Part shown: positions 9,388 through 18,184 of the stretch, one piece after another
How positions within the stretch are numbered: position 1 is the stretch's first letter
Layout: each line of letters starts with the position of its first letter
Source of the DNA: Prevotella sp.
GTDB taxonomy: Bacteria > Bacteroidota > Bacteroidia > Bacteroidales > Bacteroidaceae
Reading direction: 5' to 3'
DNA length: 49,700 nucleotides
Assembly (NCBI GenBank): GCA_022775985.1
Contig: JALFIM010000027.1
Coordinates: 1 to 49,700, forward strand
The notes under the pieces: generated by a model
Told to the model about the DNA's origin: nothing
Database searches by the model: none
The model's input: only the letters and a program-made list of their open reading frames with translations
Position numbers and translations under genes: made by a program

Positions 9388-9480
9388 TACGAAACGGCCC
9401 GTTTTACGTTGCGATTCGGCCCATATCGCAGCGCGAAACGGGCCGTTTTGCATTGCAATATGGGCCATTTTACAACGCAT
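9388..9480. repeat. GGCC-palindrome array A
   Basis: Four units of about 20 bp, each centred on GGCC with arms like GCGAAAC/GTTTCGC: about 9388-9407, 9411-9430, 9433-9452 and 9455-9474. The first two read GGCCC and the last two GGGCC, so the array can fold on itself. It ends in CGCATTGTGTATCACTGTAT, a tail shared with three other arrays in the window. It lies 12 bp after the GNAT/nitrilase stop and may serve as its terminator. Confidence 0.8.
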
Positions 9481-9650
9481 TGTGTATCACTGTATTACGA
9501 AGTTATATCTTTATGCGCCACGAAAACAGATTTTAGCGTTAACTGAATCTACCACGACCACCGTTTCTTAAAATATATTTAATGAATGCGCCCGACTGCA
9601 AAACAGTGTTAAATCATGGCGGCCACATATCTTTTGCGGCAAAAACGCCT

Positions 9651-9658
9651 TATCTTTG
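9651..9658 (+). promoter_or_regulatory. -7 element upstream of the coiled-coil lipoprotein
   Basis: TATCTTTG matches TAnnTTTG. It implies a leader of about 220 nt before ATG 9884. The leader holds a small CTCAG/CTGAG hairpin (about 9733-9753) and a 27-codon reading frame starting at 9668 for which I have no coding evidence. The interval 9377-9883 otherwise contains only array A. Confidence 0.5.
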
Positions 9659-9883
9659 TGGTCATTAATGATGAAGAATACGTTTGCGAGCCGTCAAGTT
9701 ATAGCAAACACGACACACATATCAAACCGTAGCCTCAGCATAGCAGTCTGAGGGACATATACCTACATAGCAATATGTACTTATGGGGATTACCGTACCC
9801 GTAAGCCTGACATGGTGTCTGCATATACTATCCCGACAACAACTTATTTATTAACTGGCGACAGCCACAAACACCAACATTCT

Positions 9884-11688
9884 ATGAAGAAAAGTATCAT
9901 TGTGCTTATCGTCTGCGCCATGCAGGCAGCTTTCGTCTCGTGTGAGTACGACTCACCCGAGATAAGGTTCCAGCAGACCACCAACATCACCAACGATTAC
10001 AGCGAGATAGTGGCCGCGCTCCGCGACCAGACACTGACCATCGCCCAGAAAATGAGCCTCATAGAGGAGGCCATGAAGATGCAGACGCTCACCGTATCGG
10101 AGAAACTGGCCCTACTGGAGCAAGCCCTCAAAGACCAGACCATGACGCTCTCCGATAAGATGACGCTCATGACGAGGGCCTATGAGAGCGGTGTGGTGAA
10201 GTACGAGGAGCTTACCGACAAGCTCATCAGCGAGATAAAGTCGGCCGGCACCACCACCGCCGAGAAGCTCGAGGCCATAAAGAGCGTGGTGGAGGCGCAG
10301 ACTACCGACCTCAAGGCGAAGATGGACTTGATAGAGAAGGCCATGACCCAGCTCTCCGAGACCACCGAGAAGGGCTTTGACAAGAGTGCCGCGGCCTCTG
10401 GTCTGGTAAAGGCCGCCATAGAGTCGCTCAAAGGTTCGGTAGACGAGAAGCTCGCCGCCATAAGCAGCGCCATATCATCACAGACCACCACCCTCGCCGA
10501 GAAGATCGCCCTCATCAAGGGTTCGGTAGACGCAGGGCTCGTGGGTGAGAACAGCACCCTGGCCCTCGTACAGAAGGCCATAGAGGCCCTCAGCGGGTCG
10601 GTGGAGGAGAAACTCGCCGCCATCAACGGCGCGATAACATCGCAGACCACCACTCTCACCGAGAAACTCGCCCTCATCAAGGGCTCGGTGGATGCAGGGC
10701 TCGTGGGTGAGAACAGCACATTGCTCTCGTGAAGAAGGCCATAGAGACCCTCAGTGGGTCGGTGGAGGAGAAACTCGCCGCCATAAGCAGTGCCATATCC
10801 GCACAGACCAACACCCTCACCGAGAAACTTGCCCTCATCAAGGGGGCGGTAGATGCCGGACTTGTGGGCGAGGACAGCACGCTGAGTCTTGTCAAGAAGG
10901 CCATAGAGGCCCTCAACTCCACGGCGGCAACGGCCAACGAGAAGCTGGAGGCCATAAGGAGCGCCATAGACTCTCCTGCCTCAAGCATCAACGTGAAGTT
11001 GGAGGCCATAAAGTCGGCCGTGGCACAAGGAGTGGTAGACGTGGCCGCGAAGCAAGACCTTATCATCACGGCTCTGAACAGCATGTCGTCATACACCTTC
11101 ACCAAAGACGAGCTCCTGGAGACAGCCGACGACCATCTGCTGGTAGACGCGGCCTTCTGGGATGCCAACCACGACAACTACGAGGTGGCAAGGGCACTCA
11201 AGGCACTGCTCCCACTGCACCTGTCCCATAGATACAAGTTCTACTACAAGCAGGAGTCCGGCAGATATCCATTGTCCGACTATGAGCCTACGAGCTTCTA
11301 CGGTCCGCTCTGGGAGGAGGGCAAGATACTGAAGTCTATCCTCAACCCGGGTGAGGTAATCCTCGCGGCCGACCTGGCCACCAACTCCACAGCCCCTGTC
11401 TACAAAGACGTGAGCGACCACAGGTGCTACTATCTGAAGAAGGTACACAAGAGCTGCACCTACGTATTTCAGGTGAGCATAGGCGCAAGGGCCAAGGGCA
11501 AGACGCTCAAAGTGAAGTCGATGAGCGCCGACGACACCATGGAGCAGGAGTCAGACTACATCGTGTACAGCCACAAGTCCGAGGCGGAGAAGGCCACTAC
11601 TGGTGTCTGGGGATTCAAGGGTCTGAAATATGACCGCAATGCCTATCCCAGCAACTCAGTGGATTTCTTATTCGTCAGTGCCAACTAA
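9884..11688 (+). pseudogene. Coiled-coil repeat lipoprotein with an apparent one-base frameshift
   Basis: Starts MKKSIIVLIVCAMQAAFVSC, a signal peptide ending in a lipobox with Cys20, so the product would be a lipoprotein. A long stretch of heptad-like repeats follows (EKLALI, KIALIKGSVDAGLVGENSTL), predicting a coiled-coil stalk, then about 200 unrecognised residues. Three near-identical 162-bp units begin at 10433, 10595 and 10756. The second is 161 bp long, and the loss of one G at about 10724-10728 (TTGGCT to TTGCT) stops the first frame at 10732. The second frame then runs to 11688. Restored, the protein would be 601 aa. Unit lengths show the missing base directly. The barrel gene follows after 14 bp and is also frameshifted. 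Confidence 0.75.
10433..10917 (+). repeat. Three tandem 162-bp (54-codon) coding repeats
   Basis: Units start at 10433, 10595 and 10756 with GGTTCGGT/GGGTCGGT and encode GSVEEKLAAI...LIKGSVDAGLVGENSTL. The copies are nearly identical in DNA, implying recent duplication or homogenisation. The 161-bp length of the middle copy locates the frameshift. Confidence 0.85.
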
Positions 11689-11702
11689 CAAGTCCATCAG
11701 CT

Positions 11703-12454
11703 ATGAAAAAATTTCTTATCATAATATTGCTTGCGGCATCGCCCGCCCTGCTGTCCAGTGCCGTGGCGCAGGAGCAGGACGACGGCGTGGGCCGTACACG
11801 CCCGTGGAGCGTGTACGTGGAGGAATGAGCCACAATGGTGCATGGTGTAGCATGGCAAGCATAGACGCGGCACCCGGTATGGGAGTATCGCCCGAGGTGG
11901 GCGCGGGAGTGTCGCTGGGCATACGTCCCTGGCTACGCGTGGGTGCCAACTACGACTTCTCGAAGTATGCCCGCGAGCAGCGTTTCTCCGAGCTCCAGCC
12001 CCTGTCCGACACCTATGGCGGCAGCGAGCCCACCGAGCAGTACGGTGGCAGGGCGTATGCCAAGCTCACTACCCAGTACCATGCCGCCGACCTGACGCTG
12101 GAGTGTGACGTGCTCGGGCTGTGTAGCAGCCGCTCCGCAAGGCGTTTCGCTCTCTATGCCGGTACGGGTTTCGGGTGGCTCTTCGCCAGAGCCAACAGCT
12201 ACGACATATCATTGGGGCACGAGCGGTGGAGCGAGTCGTACAAGGAGACGATAAACACGTGGCTCAATGCCGTCAACACCCACCGCAATTTCGATGCCTG
12301 CTACATACCCCTGCTGCTGTCGGCAGAGTACCATATAAGTAAGGTGGTGACCGTAGCGGTGCGCGGCGACTACAAGTGTGTGCTCAACCGCAGCACAGAC
12401 AACGCCCCCAAGGGCATAGGCACGGCCTCGGCAGTGCTGAGGATAAACTTCTGA
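11703..12454 (+). pseudogene. Outer-membrane beta-barrel-like protein with an apparent one-base frameshift
   Basis: Begins at ATG 11703 with a signal peptide (MKKFLIIILLAASPALL..., ending AVAQ). The frame stops at 11826-11828 after about 40 codons. From about 11820 a second frame continues to 12454 with GAGVSLGIRPWLRVGANYDFSK, repeated amphipathic strands and a terminal LRINF, the usual pattern of a small Bacteroidetes porin-like barrel ending in Phe. One base is missing near 11818-11824, most simply a G from GGAGGG. The restored length is about 250 aa. The preceding lipoprotein may be its partner in the envelope. Family assignment rests on barrel-like features only. Confidence 0.65.
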
Positions 12455-12509
12455 CCCGCGGCCGTGCAGGATGTCCGCAAGGGGCATAGGCACGGTTTGT
12501 GAATATGTA

Positions 12510-12546
12510 AAAAGGCTGTGCGGAACAGGTTTCCACACAGCCTTTC
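12510..12546. terminator. Bidirectional hairpin terminator between the barrel gene and nadB
   Basis: AAAAGGCTGTG (12510-12520) pairs with CACAGCCTTTCT (12535-12546) around a 14-nt loop. The run of A before it and T after it suits termination from both sides of this convergent gene pair. Confidence 0.75.
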
Positions 12547-12610
12547 TCTGTAATGTATGCTATAAGATATTGGCACTTCGGCCAGTATGCATTCGTATTC
12601 ACTCCACTGC

Positions 12611-14203
12611 TTACTTCTGCTTGTCGTAGGCGTGTACGGGATAGTCTATCGTGTAGTGCAGACCTCGGCACTCCTTGCGCTCTATGGCCTGTCGGGTGAT
12701 GAGGTAGCCCACGTTTATCATGTTGCGCAGCTCGCAGATGTCGCGGCTGGCCTTGACGTGCTTGAACAGGGCCTCGGTCTCCTCATACAGCAGGTCGAGG
12801 CGGTCCCATGCACGCTTCAGGCGCAGGTCACTGCGCACTATGCCCACATAGTTGCTCATACACTCGCCTACCTCCTTCACGCTCTGCGTGATGAGCACGC
12901 GCTCCTCGTTGGTGAGTGTGCCCTCATCATTCCATTCGGGCACCTGGGTATTGAAGTCGTACTTGTCGACAGCGGCCAGAGAGTGGCGTGCTGCGGCATC
13001 GGCATACACCACGGCCTCTATGAGTGAGTTGCTGGCAAGGCGGTTGCCGCCGTGCAGACCTGTGCATGAGCACTCTCCTATGGCGTAGAGGCGGTGTATG
13101 GACGACTCGCCGTTGAGGTCTACCTTTATGCCGCCGCACATGTAGTGGGCCGCAGGACGCACGGGTATGAACTCCTTTGTGATGTCGATGCCTATGGACA
13201 GGCACTTATGGTAGATGTTGGGGAAGTGGTGTTTGGTCTCCTCGGGATTCTTGTGCGTAACGTCAAGGCACACATGGTCTATGCCGTGTATCTTCATCTC
13301 CTTGTCTATGGCACGCGCCACGATGTCGCGCGGGGCGAGAGACAGGCGCTTGTCGTACTTCTCCATGAACGACTCGCCGTTGGGCAGGCGCAGTATTCCG
13401 CCGTAGCCGCGCATGGCCTCGGTGATGAGATAGGCCGGATGTGTCTCGCCGGGATGGTAGAGCGCGGTGGGATGGAACTGCACGAACTCCATGTCCTTGA
13501 CCTCTCCCTTGGCACGGTACACCATAGCCTCGCCGTCGCCAGTGGCAATCACGGGGTTGGTGGTGGTCTGGTACACGGCACCGCAGCCACCGGTACACAT
13601 CAGCGTCACCTTACTCAGGTAGGTGTCTACCTTCTGCGTGTCGGGGTTGAGGATGTATGCGCCGTAGCACTCTATGTCGGGAGTGCGGCGTGTCACCTCT
13701 ATGCCGAGGTGGTGCTGGGTGATAATCTCCACGGCAAAATGGTTTTCCTTGACTTCGATGTCGGGGTTTGAGCGCACTGCCGCCATGAGTCCGCGCTGTA
13801 TCTCCGCGCCAGTGTCGTCGGCATGGTGCAGGATGCGGAACTCGGAGTGGCCGCCCTCGCGGTGCAGGTCGAACTCGCCATCGTCCTTCTTGTCGAAGTT
13901 CACGCCCCAGTTCACGAGCTCACGAATCTGCTCGGGGGCATTGCGCACCACCTGCTCCACAGCCGCCGGGTCGCTGATATAGTCGCCGGCAATCATCGTG
14001 TCCTCTATGTGTTTCTCGAAATTGTCTACAAGCAGGTTCGTGACACTTGCCACACCGCCCTGCGCGAACTTGGTATTCGCCTCGTCAAGAGTGGTCTTGC
14101 ATACCAGACATACTTTCCCTTTGTGAGCACGCGCTATCTTCAACGCATAGCTCATGCCGGCAACTCCGGCACCAATGATTAAAAAGTCGTATTTGTAAAC
14201 CAT
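12611..14203 (-). CDS. nadB: L-aspartate oxidase
   Basis: A FAD enzyme that oxidises L-aspartate to iminoaspartate, the first step of de novo NAD synthesis. It shows the FAD-binding GAGVAGMSYALKIA near the N-terminus, FAQGGVASV, QFHPTALYHPG and AAHYMCGGIKVD, all typical of the NadB/succinate dehydrogenase flavoprotein family. I start at ATG 14203 (MVYKYDFLIIGAG, 530 aa) rather than at 14224, because the promoter -7 element sits at 14222-14229. Length is normal. NadA and NadC are not in the window, and the gene is transcribed alone. Confidence 0.95.
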   Translation of the reverse strand: MVYKYDFLIIGAGVAGMSYALKIARAHKGKVCLVCKTTLDEANTKFAQGGVASVTNLLVDNFEKHIEDTMIAGDYISDPAAVEQVVRNAPEQIRELVNWGVNFDKKDDGEFDLHREGGHSEFRILHHADDTGAEIQRGLMAAVRSNPDIEVKENHFAVEIITQHHLGIEVTRRTPDIECYGAYILNPDTQKVDTYLSKVTLMCTGGCGAVYQTTTNPVIATGDGEAMVYRAKGEVKDMEFVQFHPTALYHPGETHPAYLITEAMRGYGGILRLPNGESFMEKYDKRLSLAPRDIVARAIDKEMKIHGIDHVCLDVTHKNPEETKHHFPNIYHKCLSIGIDITKEFIPVRPAAHYMCGGIKVDLNGESSIHRLYAIGECSCTGLHGGNRLASNSLIEAVVYADAAARHSLAAVDKYDFNTQVPEWNDEGTLTNEERVLITQSVKEVGECMSNYVGIVRSDLRLKRAWDRLDLLYEETEALFKHVKASRDICELRNMINVGYLITRQAIERKECRGLHYTIDYPVHAYDKQK

Positions 14204-14221
14204 AATAATGGAGAATTTGTG

Positions 14222-14229
14222 CAAAATTA
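14222..14229 (-). promoter_or_regulatory. -7 element of the nadB promoter
   Basis: TAATTTTG on the minus strand matches TAnnTTTG. The predicted start near 14216 leaves a leader of only about 13 nt before ATG 14203. No -33 TTTG is seen at 20 nt. Confidence 0.55.
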
Positions 14230-14523
14230 TAAAAAATCCCGTTTACTGCATTCTGTTTGGCAATATTATTGTAACATGCGTGCCATTTTTAAAAGTTGTT
14301 AAGACAACAGTTTTGGCATCTGCCGCGCAGCAGCCGCAGTCTGGCGGCACTCAGCGGCCATGCTCACGGCACGGCATGGGCATTCTCACCTACGTAATAG
14401 ATACATTCACACCACGACACGACCGTAGCATGCAGACAGCGCCCCCGTCTCTACTCATGAAATAATGGTTTAATAATGCTTAATAAAAGGACAAAAGGAA
14501 TAGGAAAATACGAGAAAAAACAC

Positions 14524-14531
14524 TAAATTTG
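14524..14531 (+). promoter_or_regulatory. -7 element of the two-gene cassette
   Basis: TAAATTTG matches TAnnTTTG and would start a transcript near 14538, about 23 nt before ATG 14561. The region 14230-14520 between the nadB promoter and this site holds no gene I can support and becomes AT-rich towards the cassette. Confidence 0.55.
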
Positions 14532-14560
14532 CAGCATCAATAAAAAACTTTCAGACAATT

Positions 14561-14995
14561 ATGTGCCAGACAGCATTCATATCACAGAGTATTATAAGAC
14601 TTGGTACGAGGTCTTACAGACATAGTCTGGAGGCTTTGGCCCCAAACGAGTACAGTGTGTTGCAGCTTCGCCGCTTGAATCGTGACCTGAATGCGTTCTA
14701 CGAATTTCTTTATAGCCAGTGCAATACTATCACAGAGCAGGACTATAATGTGTTCGGCCAGCAACTGACCTCGATGCTTAACACGCTTAAAAACCTTTAC
14801 ACTTCGTGCAAACGTATAATTAAGGAATGTGGAGCAAGAGCCGAGGTAGAGAAACTGAAGATGAACTACAATGCCCTGTATGAACTGAATAGTGACATAT
14901 TGAATTATCGCATTAAGGCTTCAAACGATGCGGAATGGACAGCACTCCTGTCGGATGCCAGCTTGGCTTTAAAGAAAGTCGCAGCACATGATTAG
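14561..14995 (+). CDS. Hypothetical protein, first gene of a toxin-antitoxin-like pair
   Basis: 144 residues, largely helical by composition, with many Leu/Asn/Tyr residues and a likely coiled coil in the second half (about 70-120). No signal peptide or membrane segment is seen. I do not recognise the family. It overlaps the next gene by 8 bp, so the two are translationally coupled, and the pair is visibly more AT-rich than its neighbours. If the second gene is a RelE-like toxin, this is the natural candidate for the antitoxin, although 144 aa is long for one and no DNA-binding motif is obvious. Role is inferred from context only. Confidence 0.6.
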   Translation: MCQTAFISQSIIRLGTRSYRHSLEALAPNEYSVLQLRRLNRDLNAFYEFLYSQCNTITEQDYNVFGQQLTSMLNTLKNLYTSCKRIIKECGARAEVEKLKMNYNALYELNSDILNYRIKASNDAEWTALLSDASLALKKVAAHD

Positions 14996-15389
14996 TTTCA
15001 AGACCATCAGTTCGTTTCGTACTCGCCTGTCTGACCTACTAAAAGTCAGACGCAAAGTCTATGCCAATGTAGAGAACGAAATCAAGCGCGAGTTCACAGG
15101 CAAGCCCATAGACAATATCCGTCAAAACAACGACATGATATTGTTGGAGGGTGAAATGATTATCATAAAACTACGTTTGCCTGACAAGAAGCAGCATCTT
15201 TCCCGCAAGGATGGTTTCCGTCTGATTTATTTGGTTTCCAAAACAGATGAGATTGTCGTATTCTTGGATATTTATCCCAAGAACGGCCCTCTCCAACAAT
15301 TGGATATTGCAGACAATGAACTGAAAATGCTTGTTATACAGTTCATCAATGAGGCACAGTCGGATGCGCTTGAAGATTATTCCATATAA
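14988..15389 (+). CDS. RelE/HigB-like putative toxin
   Basis: 133 residues. The C-terminal half reads GFRLIYLVSKTDEIVVFLDIYPKNG, which resembles the central strands of RelE/ParE-fold toxins (a GYRVIY...VYLLHIYPKS type pattern), with basic residues before it (KKQHLSRKDG). Family length is usually 90-120 aa, so this one has an N-terminal extension. It overlaps the upstream gene by 8 bp, and base composition is AT-richer than its surroundings, as often in mobile toxin-antitoxin loci. The assignment rests on motif resemblance; a structural search would be needed to settle it. Confidence 0.5.
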   Translation: MISFKTISSFRTRLSDLLKVRRKVYANVENEIKREFTGKPIDNIRQNNDMILLEGEMIIIKLRLPDKKQHLSRKDGFRLIYLVSKTDEIVVFLDIYPKNGPLQQLDIADNELKMLVIQFINEAQSDALEDYSI

Positions 15390-15584
15390 TTTATTTTCTT
15401 ATGATGCCTCAGGCTCGCCTCCTGCCTCACATGACAGATATTTCCGCGCGAAATACTTGTGTATGTCAAAAAAAAGTGCGAATATTGCACATTATTTCAT
15501 ACCGTGGCAGCAGCCACAGCGGCCACGGAGCCATTCCGCCATGTGTGCGGTCAGCACGCGTGGCGGCCTAACAACACACTCGTA

Positions 15585-16421
15585 ATGAAGAAAAAGGAAT
15601 ACTCATCGCACAAGGTTTCTGTCATAGTATCTACATACAACCGTCCCGACGCGCTCGAGGTGTGCCTCCGCAGCCTGTTCTGCCAGACGGTGTTGCCGTA
15701 TGAGATAGTCGTCGGCGACGACGGCTCCGGCGAGCCAACACGCCAACTCATAGAGAAGATGAAGGCCGTATCGCCCGTCCCCATCATACATGTGTGGCAC
15801 GAGGACTGCGGATTCCGCCTCGCCATGATGCGCAACAAGTCCATAGCTGCCACCCATGGCGACTACATCATAGAGATGGACGGCGACATATTCGCCCATC
15901 CGCATTTCATAGAAGACCATCTGCATGAGGCCGCCCCGGGCCGCTACGTCAAGGGCGGCCGCACCAATCTGGGCAAGGCTCTCACCGAGCGCATCTGCCG
16001 TTCGGGCATGCCCACACGCATACACTACTGGACTAAGGGCATAGAGAGTAAGCCCGAGAACTCCATACACTGCTCATGGCTCGCGCATATGCTCGCCCCA
16101 CGCTACCGCAAGCACCGTTCGGCGGCACTGGGCTGCAACATGTCGTTCTTCAAGTCAGACATCATACGGGTCAACGGCTACGATGAGTTCTACGAGGGAT
16201 GGGGCGGCGAGGACGTAGACTTGGGCTACCGCCTGCAGATGTCGGGCCTGAGCAAACGCTACCTCAAGTTCGCGGGCATCGTGTATCACCTGTGGCACGA
16301 GGACAAATACATGTACAACAAGGACAAGAACATAGCCCACGGCTACGAATGCGAGAAGCGAGGCAAGTGGCGTTGCGACAATGGTCTCGACAAATACCTG
16401 CCGTCCGCCGACACCAAATGA
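15585..16421 (+). CDS. Family 2 glycosyltransferase
   Basis: 278 residues, cytosolic or membrane-associated. The GT-A nucleotide-binding region starts VSVIVSTYNRPDALEVCLRS, with VVGDDGSGE at about 42-50 and the metal-binding MDGD at 98-101. The second half has the galactosyltransferase-type block GWGGEDVDLGYRL (205-217) that contacts the acceptor. The sugar and acceptor are not known. I start at ATG 15585 because the extension upstream is not protein-like. The kinase gene begins 58 bp downstream, so the two may share a transcript. Confidence 0.88.
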   Translation: MKKKEYSSHKVSVIVSTYNRPDALEVCLRSLFCQTVLPYEIVVGDDGSGEPTRQLIEKMKAVSPVPIIHVWHEDCGFRLAMMRNKSIAATHGDYIIEMDGDIFAHPHFIEDHLHEAAPGRYVKGGRTNLGKALTERICRSGMPTRIHYWTKGIESKPENSIHCSWLAHMLAPRYRKHRSAALGCNMSFFKSDIIRVNGYDEFYEGWGGEDVDLGYRLQMSGLSKRYLKFAGIVYHLWHEDKYMYNKDKNIAHGYECEKRGKWRCDNGLDKYLPSADTK

Positions 16422-16479
16422 CCTCCGTCCGTGCGCATACGGCCACGGACTCACCCCGACACTACCACACAACACACGA

Positions 16480-17883
16480 ATGAATCCTACTTTCAGCCTC
16501 ACAAGCGGCACCGTGCTGACAAGCCGCAACTGCCAGTACCGCATAGAGAAGGTGCTCGGACAAGGCTCCTTCGGCATAACATACCTCGCCACCGACATCG
16601 TGGGCGACGACGACGTGCAGCAGTATTTCTGCATAAAGGAGTTCTTCATGCGCGACATCAACGGCCGTTCAGACACCAGCGTCACCGCCGGCAACAGCGA
16701 GGGTATGTACGACTACTACCGCCGCAAGTTCGAACAGGAGTCCGACCACCTCAGCCGTCTGCGCCATCCCGGCATCGTAATGGTGACAGACGCGTTCCGT
16801 GCCAACAACACATCATACTATGTCATGCAGTACATCGACGGCGAGAGCCTCGATGACTACATATCGCGTCATGGCCGTCTGGCCCCCGACGAAGCCGCAG
16901 ACATAACGTCAGAGATAGGCTCCGCGCTCTCGTACATGCACTCACAGGGCATGCTGCACCTCGACGTGAAGCCCGCCAACGTGATGATGACGGCCGATGG
17001 GCGGGCCATACTCATAGACTTCGGACTGTCGAAGCAGTACGACAGCGACGGACACCCCGAGTCAAGCACCACCATCGGGGCAGGGACGCCGGGCTACGCG
17101 CCCATAGAACAGGCATCACACAGGGACGGCAACGGTCTACCCGTGCAGATGGACGTGTACGCTCTGGGCGCAACACTCTTCAAGATGCTCACAGGCCAGC
17201 GTCCGCCCGAGGCTTCAGACATCCTCAACTACGGTTTTCCTGCACACGAACTGCAACGCTGCGGCGTGCCAGAAAGCATGGCGGCCGTGGTGAGCAAGGC
17301 CATGTCTCCGCAACAGGCCGGGCGTTACTCCACCGTGAGCGGCATGCTCGCCGACATGGAGTCGGCCATACACCCGTCACCCCAAGGCAGCAGCGCATCA
17401 CAAGGCGGCGATGACTCCGAGTCTACACGACGCGACAGCAGCGCAGGAAGCAGCGAATCTGCTGAGTCAAAGGCCGACAGATACAGCTATGCCGTGGTGA
17501 GATGGCTTGCGTGGATGCTGGTAATATCTGCCGGGAGCAATGTCATCGGCTGGCTTTACCGTGGCGATGGCTACACTATACCAGAGATGGCAGCAAGCTA
17601 CAGTCTCTTTGCCATAAAGCCGCAAGTGCTGCTCGGCATCATAGGAACGTGCCTGGTATGCTCCATAGTGGCATGCCGATGGTTCAACAAGCGGTGGGAC
17701 TGCATGATAACCGAGCGCAAGCGCATAGACTACATCAAGATGTTGGCGGTCTGCGTGGCGTTCAATGCCATAGCATCAGTCACCGTCCCTGTACACACCG
17801 ACGACACGCTGTGCGCCTCACTCTTCCTCATACACGAGGCGCTATGCGGCATCACGGCATACCTCACCGTAATATACGACTGA
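16480..17883 (+). CDS. Hanks-type Ser/Thr protein kinase with C-terminal membrane segments
   Basis: 467 residues. The kinase domain (about 20-310) shows a P-loop GQGSFG (27-32), Lys53 in CIKEFF, the catalytic loop HLDVKPAN (160-167) with Asp162, DFG (180-182) and GTPGYAPIEQ after it. The usual HRD is HLD, so it is a non-RD kinase. A Ser/Asp-rich linker (about 311-345) leads to four hydrophobic segments, which would anchor it in the inner membrane with the kinase in the cytosol. I start at ATG 16480 (MNPTFSLTSG). A hairpin at 17961-17998 separates it from the second kinase operon. The target is unknown. Confidence 0.9.
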   Translation: MNPTFSLTSGTVLTSRNCQYRIEKVLGQGSFGITYLATDIVGDDDVQQYFCIKEFFMRDINGRSDTSVTAGNSEGMYDYYRRKFEQESDHLSRLRHPGIVMVTDAFRANNTSYYVMQYIDGESLDDYISRHGRLAPDEAADITSEIGSALSYMHSQGMLHLDVKPANVMMTADGRAILIDFGLSKQYDSDGHPESSTTIGAGTPGYAPIEQASHRDGNGLPVQMDVYALGATLFKMLTGQRPPEASDILNYGFPAHELQRCGVPESMAAVVSKAMSPQQAGRYSTVSGMLADMESAIHPSPQGSSASQGGDDSESTRRDSSAGSSESAESKADRYSYAVVRWLAWMLVISAGSNVIGWLYRGDGYTIPEMAASYSLFAIKPQVLLGIIGTCLVCSIVACRWFNKRWDCMITERKRIDYIKMLAVCVAFNAIASVTVPVHTDDTLCASLFLIHEALCGITAYLTVIYD

Positions 17884-17960
17884 TCGAACGGCCATCAGCG
17901 ACACGCCCATTGGCCCATACATACTTATATAATAGCATCACATACTCACCCCTTCCGCAC

Positions 17961-17998
17961 CGTTGTCGGCCGACATCAGCACATGCCGGCCGACAACG
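17961..17998 (+). terminator. GC-rich hairpin after the first kinase
   Basis: CGTTGTCGGCCG (17961-17972) and CGGCCGACAACG (17987-17998) form a perfect 12-bp stem with a 14-nt loop that itself contains CAT/ATG pairing. It lies about 80 bp after the kinase stop. No U tract follows, so termination is likely but not certain. Confidence 0.6.
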
Positions 17999-18089
17999 AC
18001 ATACACTAAAAACCCCACTACGACATACGCTAACTGCCGTATTTTATACTTTTTACGTCCAAACTGTACCGCTGTTTGAATAATAATTA

Positions 18090-18097
18090 TTATTTTT
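18090..18097 (+). promoter_or_regulatory. -7 element of the kinase/radical SAM operon
   Basis: TATTTTTG matches TAnnTTTG within an AT-rich pocket (18075-18100) that stands out in GC-rich DNA. The transcript would start near 18104, about 80 nt before ATG 18185. A TTTG occurs at 18074-18077, but the 12-nt gap is shorter than usual. Confidence 0.55.
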
Positions 18098-18184
18098 GCA
18101 TGGTGTTTGTACCGTGCGGCAATGCGGTACGGCATCATTCGAATAAGAAACGTCATCTCCATAAGCGCATAAATCGCAGACCTT

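Noticed and set aside
9668..9751. 27-codon frame in the leader of the coiled-coil lipoprotein (MMKNTFASRQV...)
   Set aside because: It could be a leader peptide, but there is no composition or motif evidence and such frames arise by chance.
436..11828. Programmed -1 frameshifting in the three broken genes
   Set aside because: None of the three sites has a slippery heptamer, and in the repeat gene the missing base is proven by unit length. A lost base is simpler.
14208..14465. 85-codon + strand frame between nadB and the two-gene cassette
   Set aside because: It overlaps the nadB start, has no domain or signal and biased composition. I treat it as chance.
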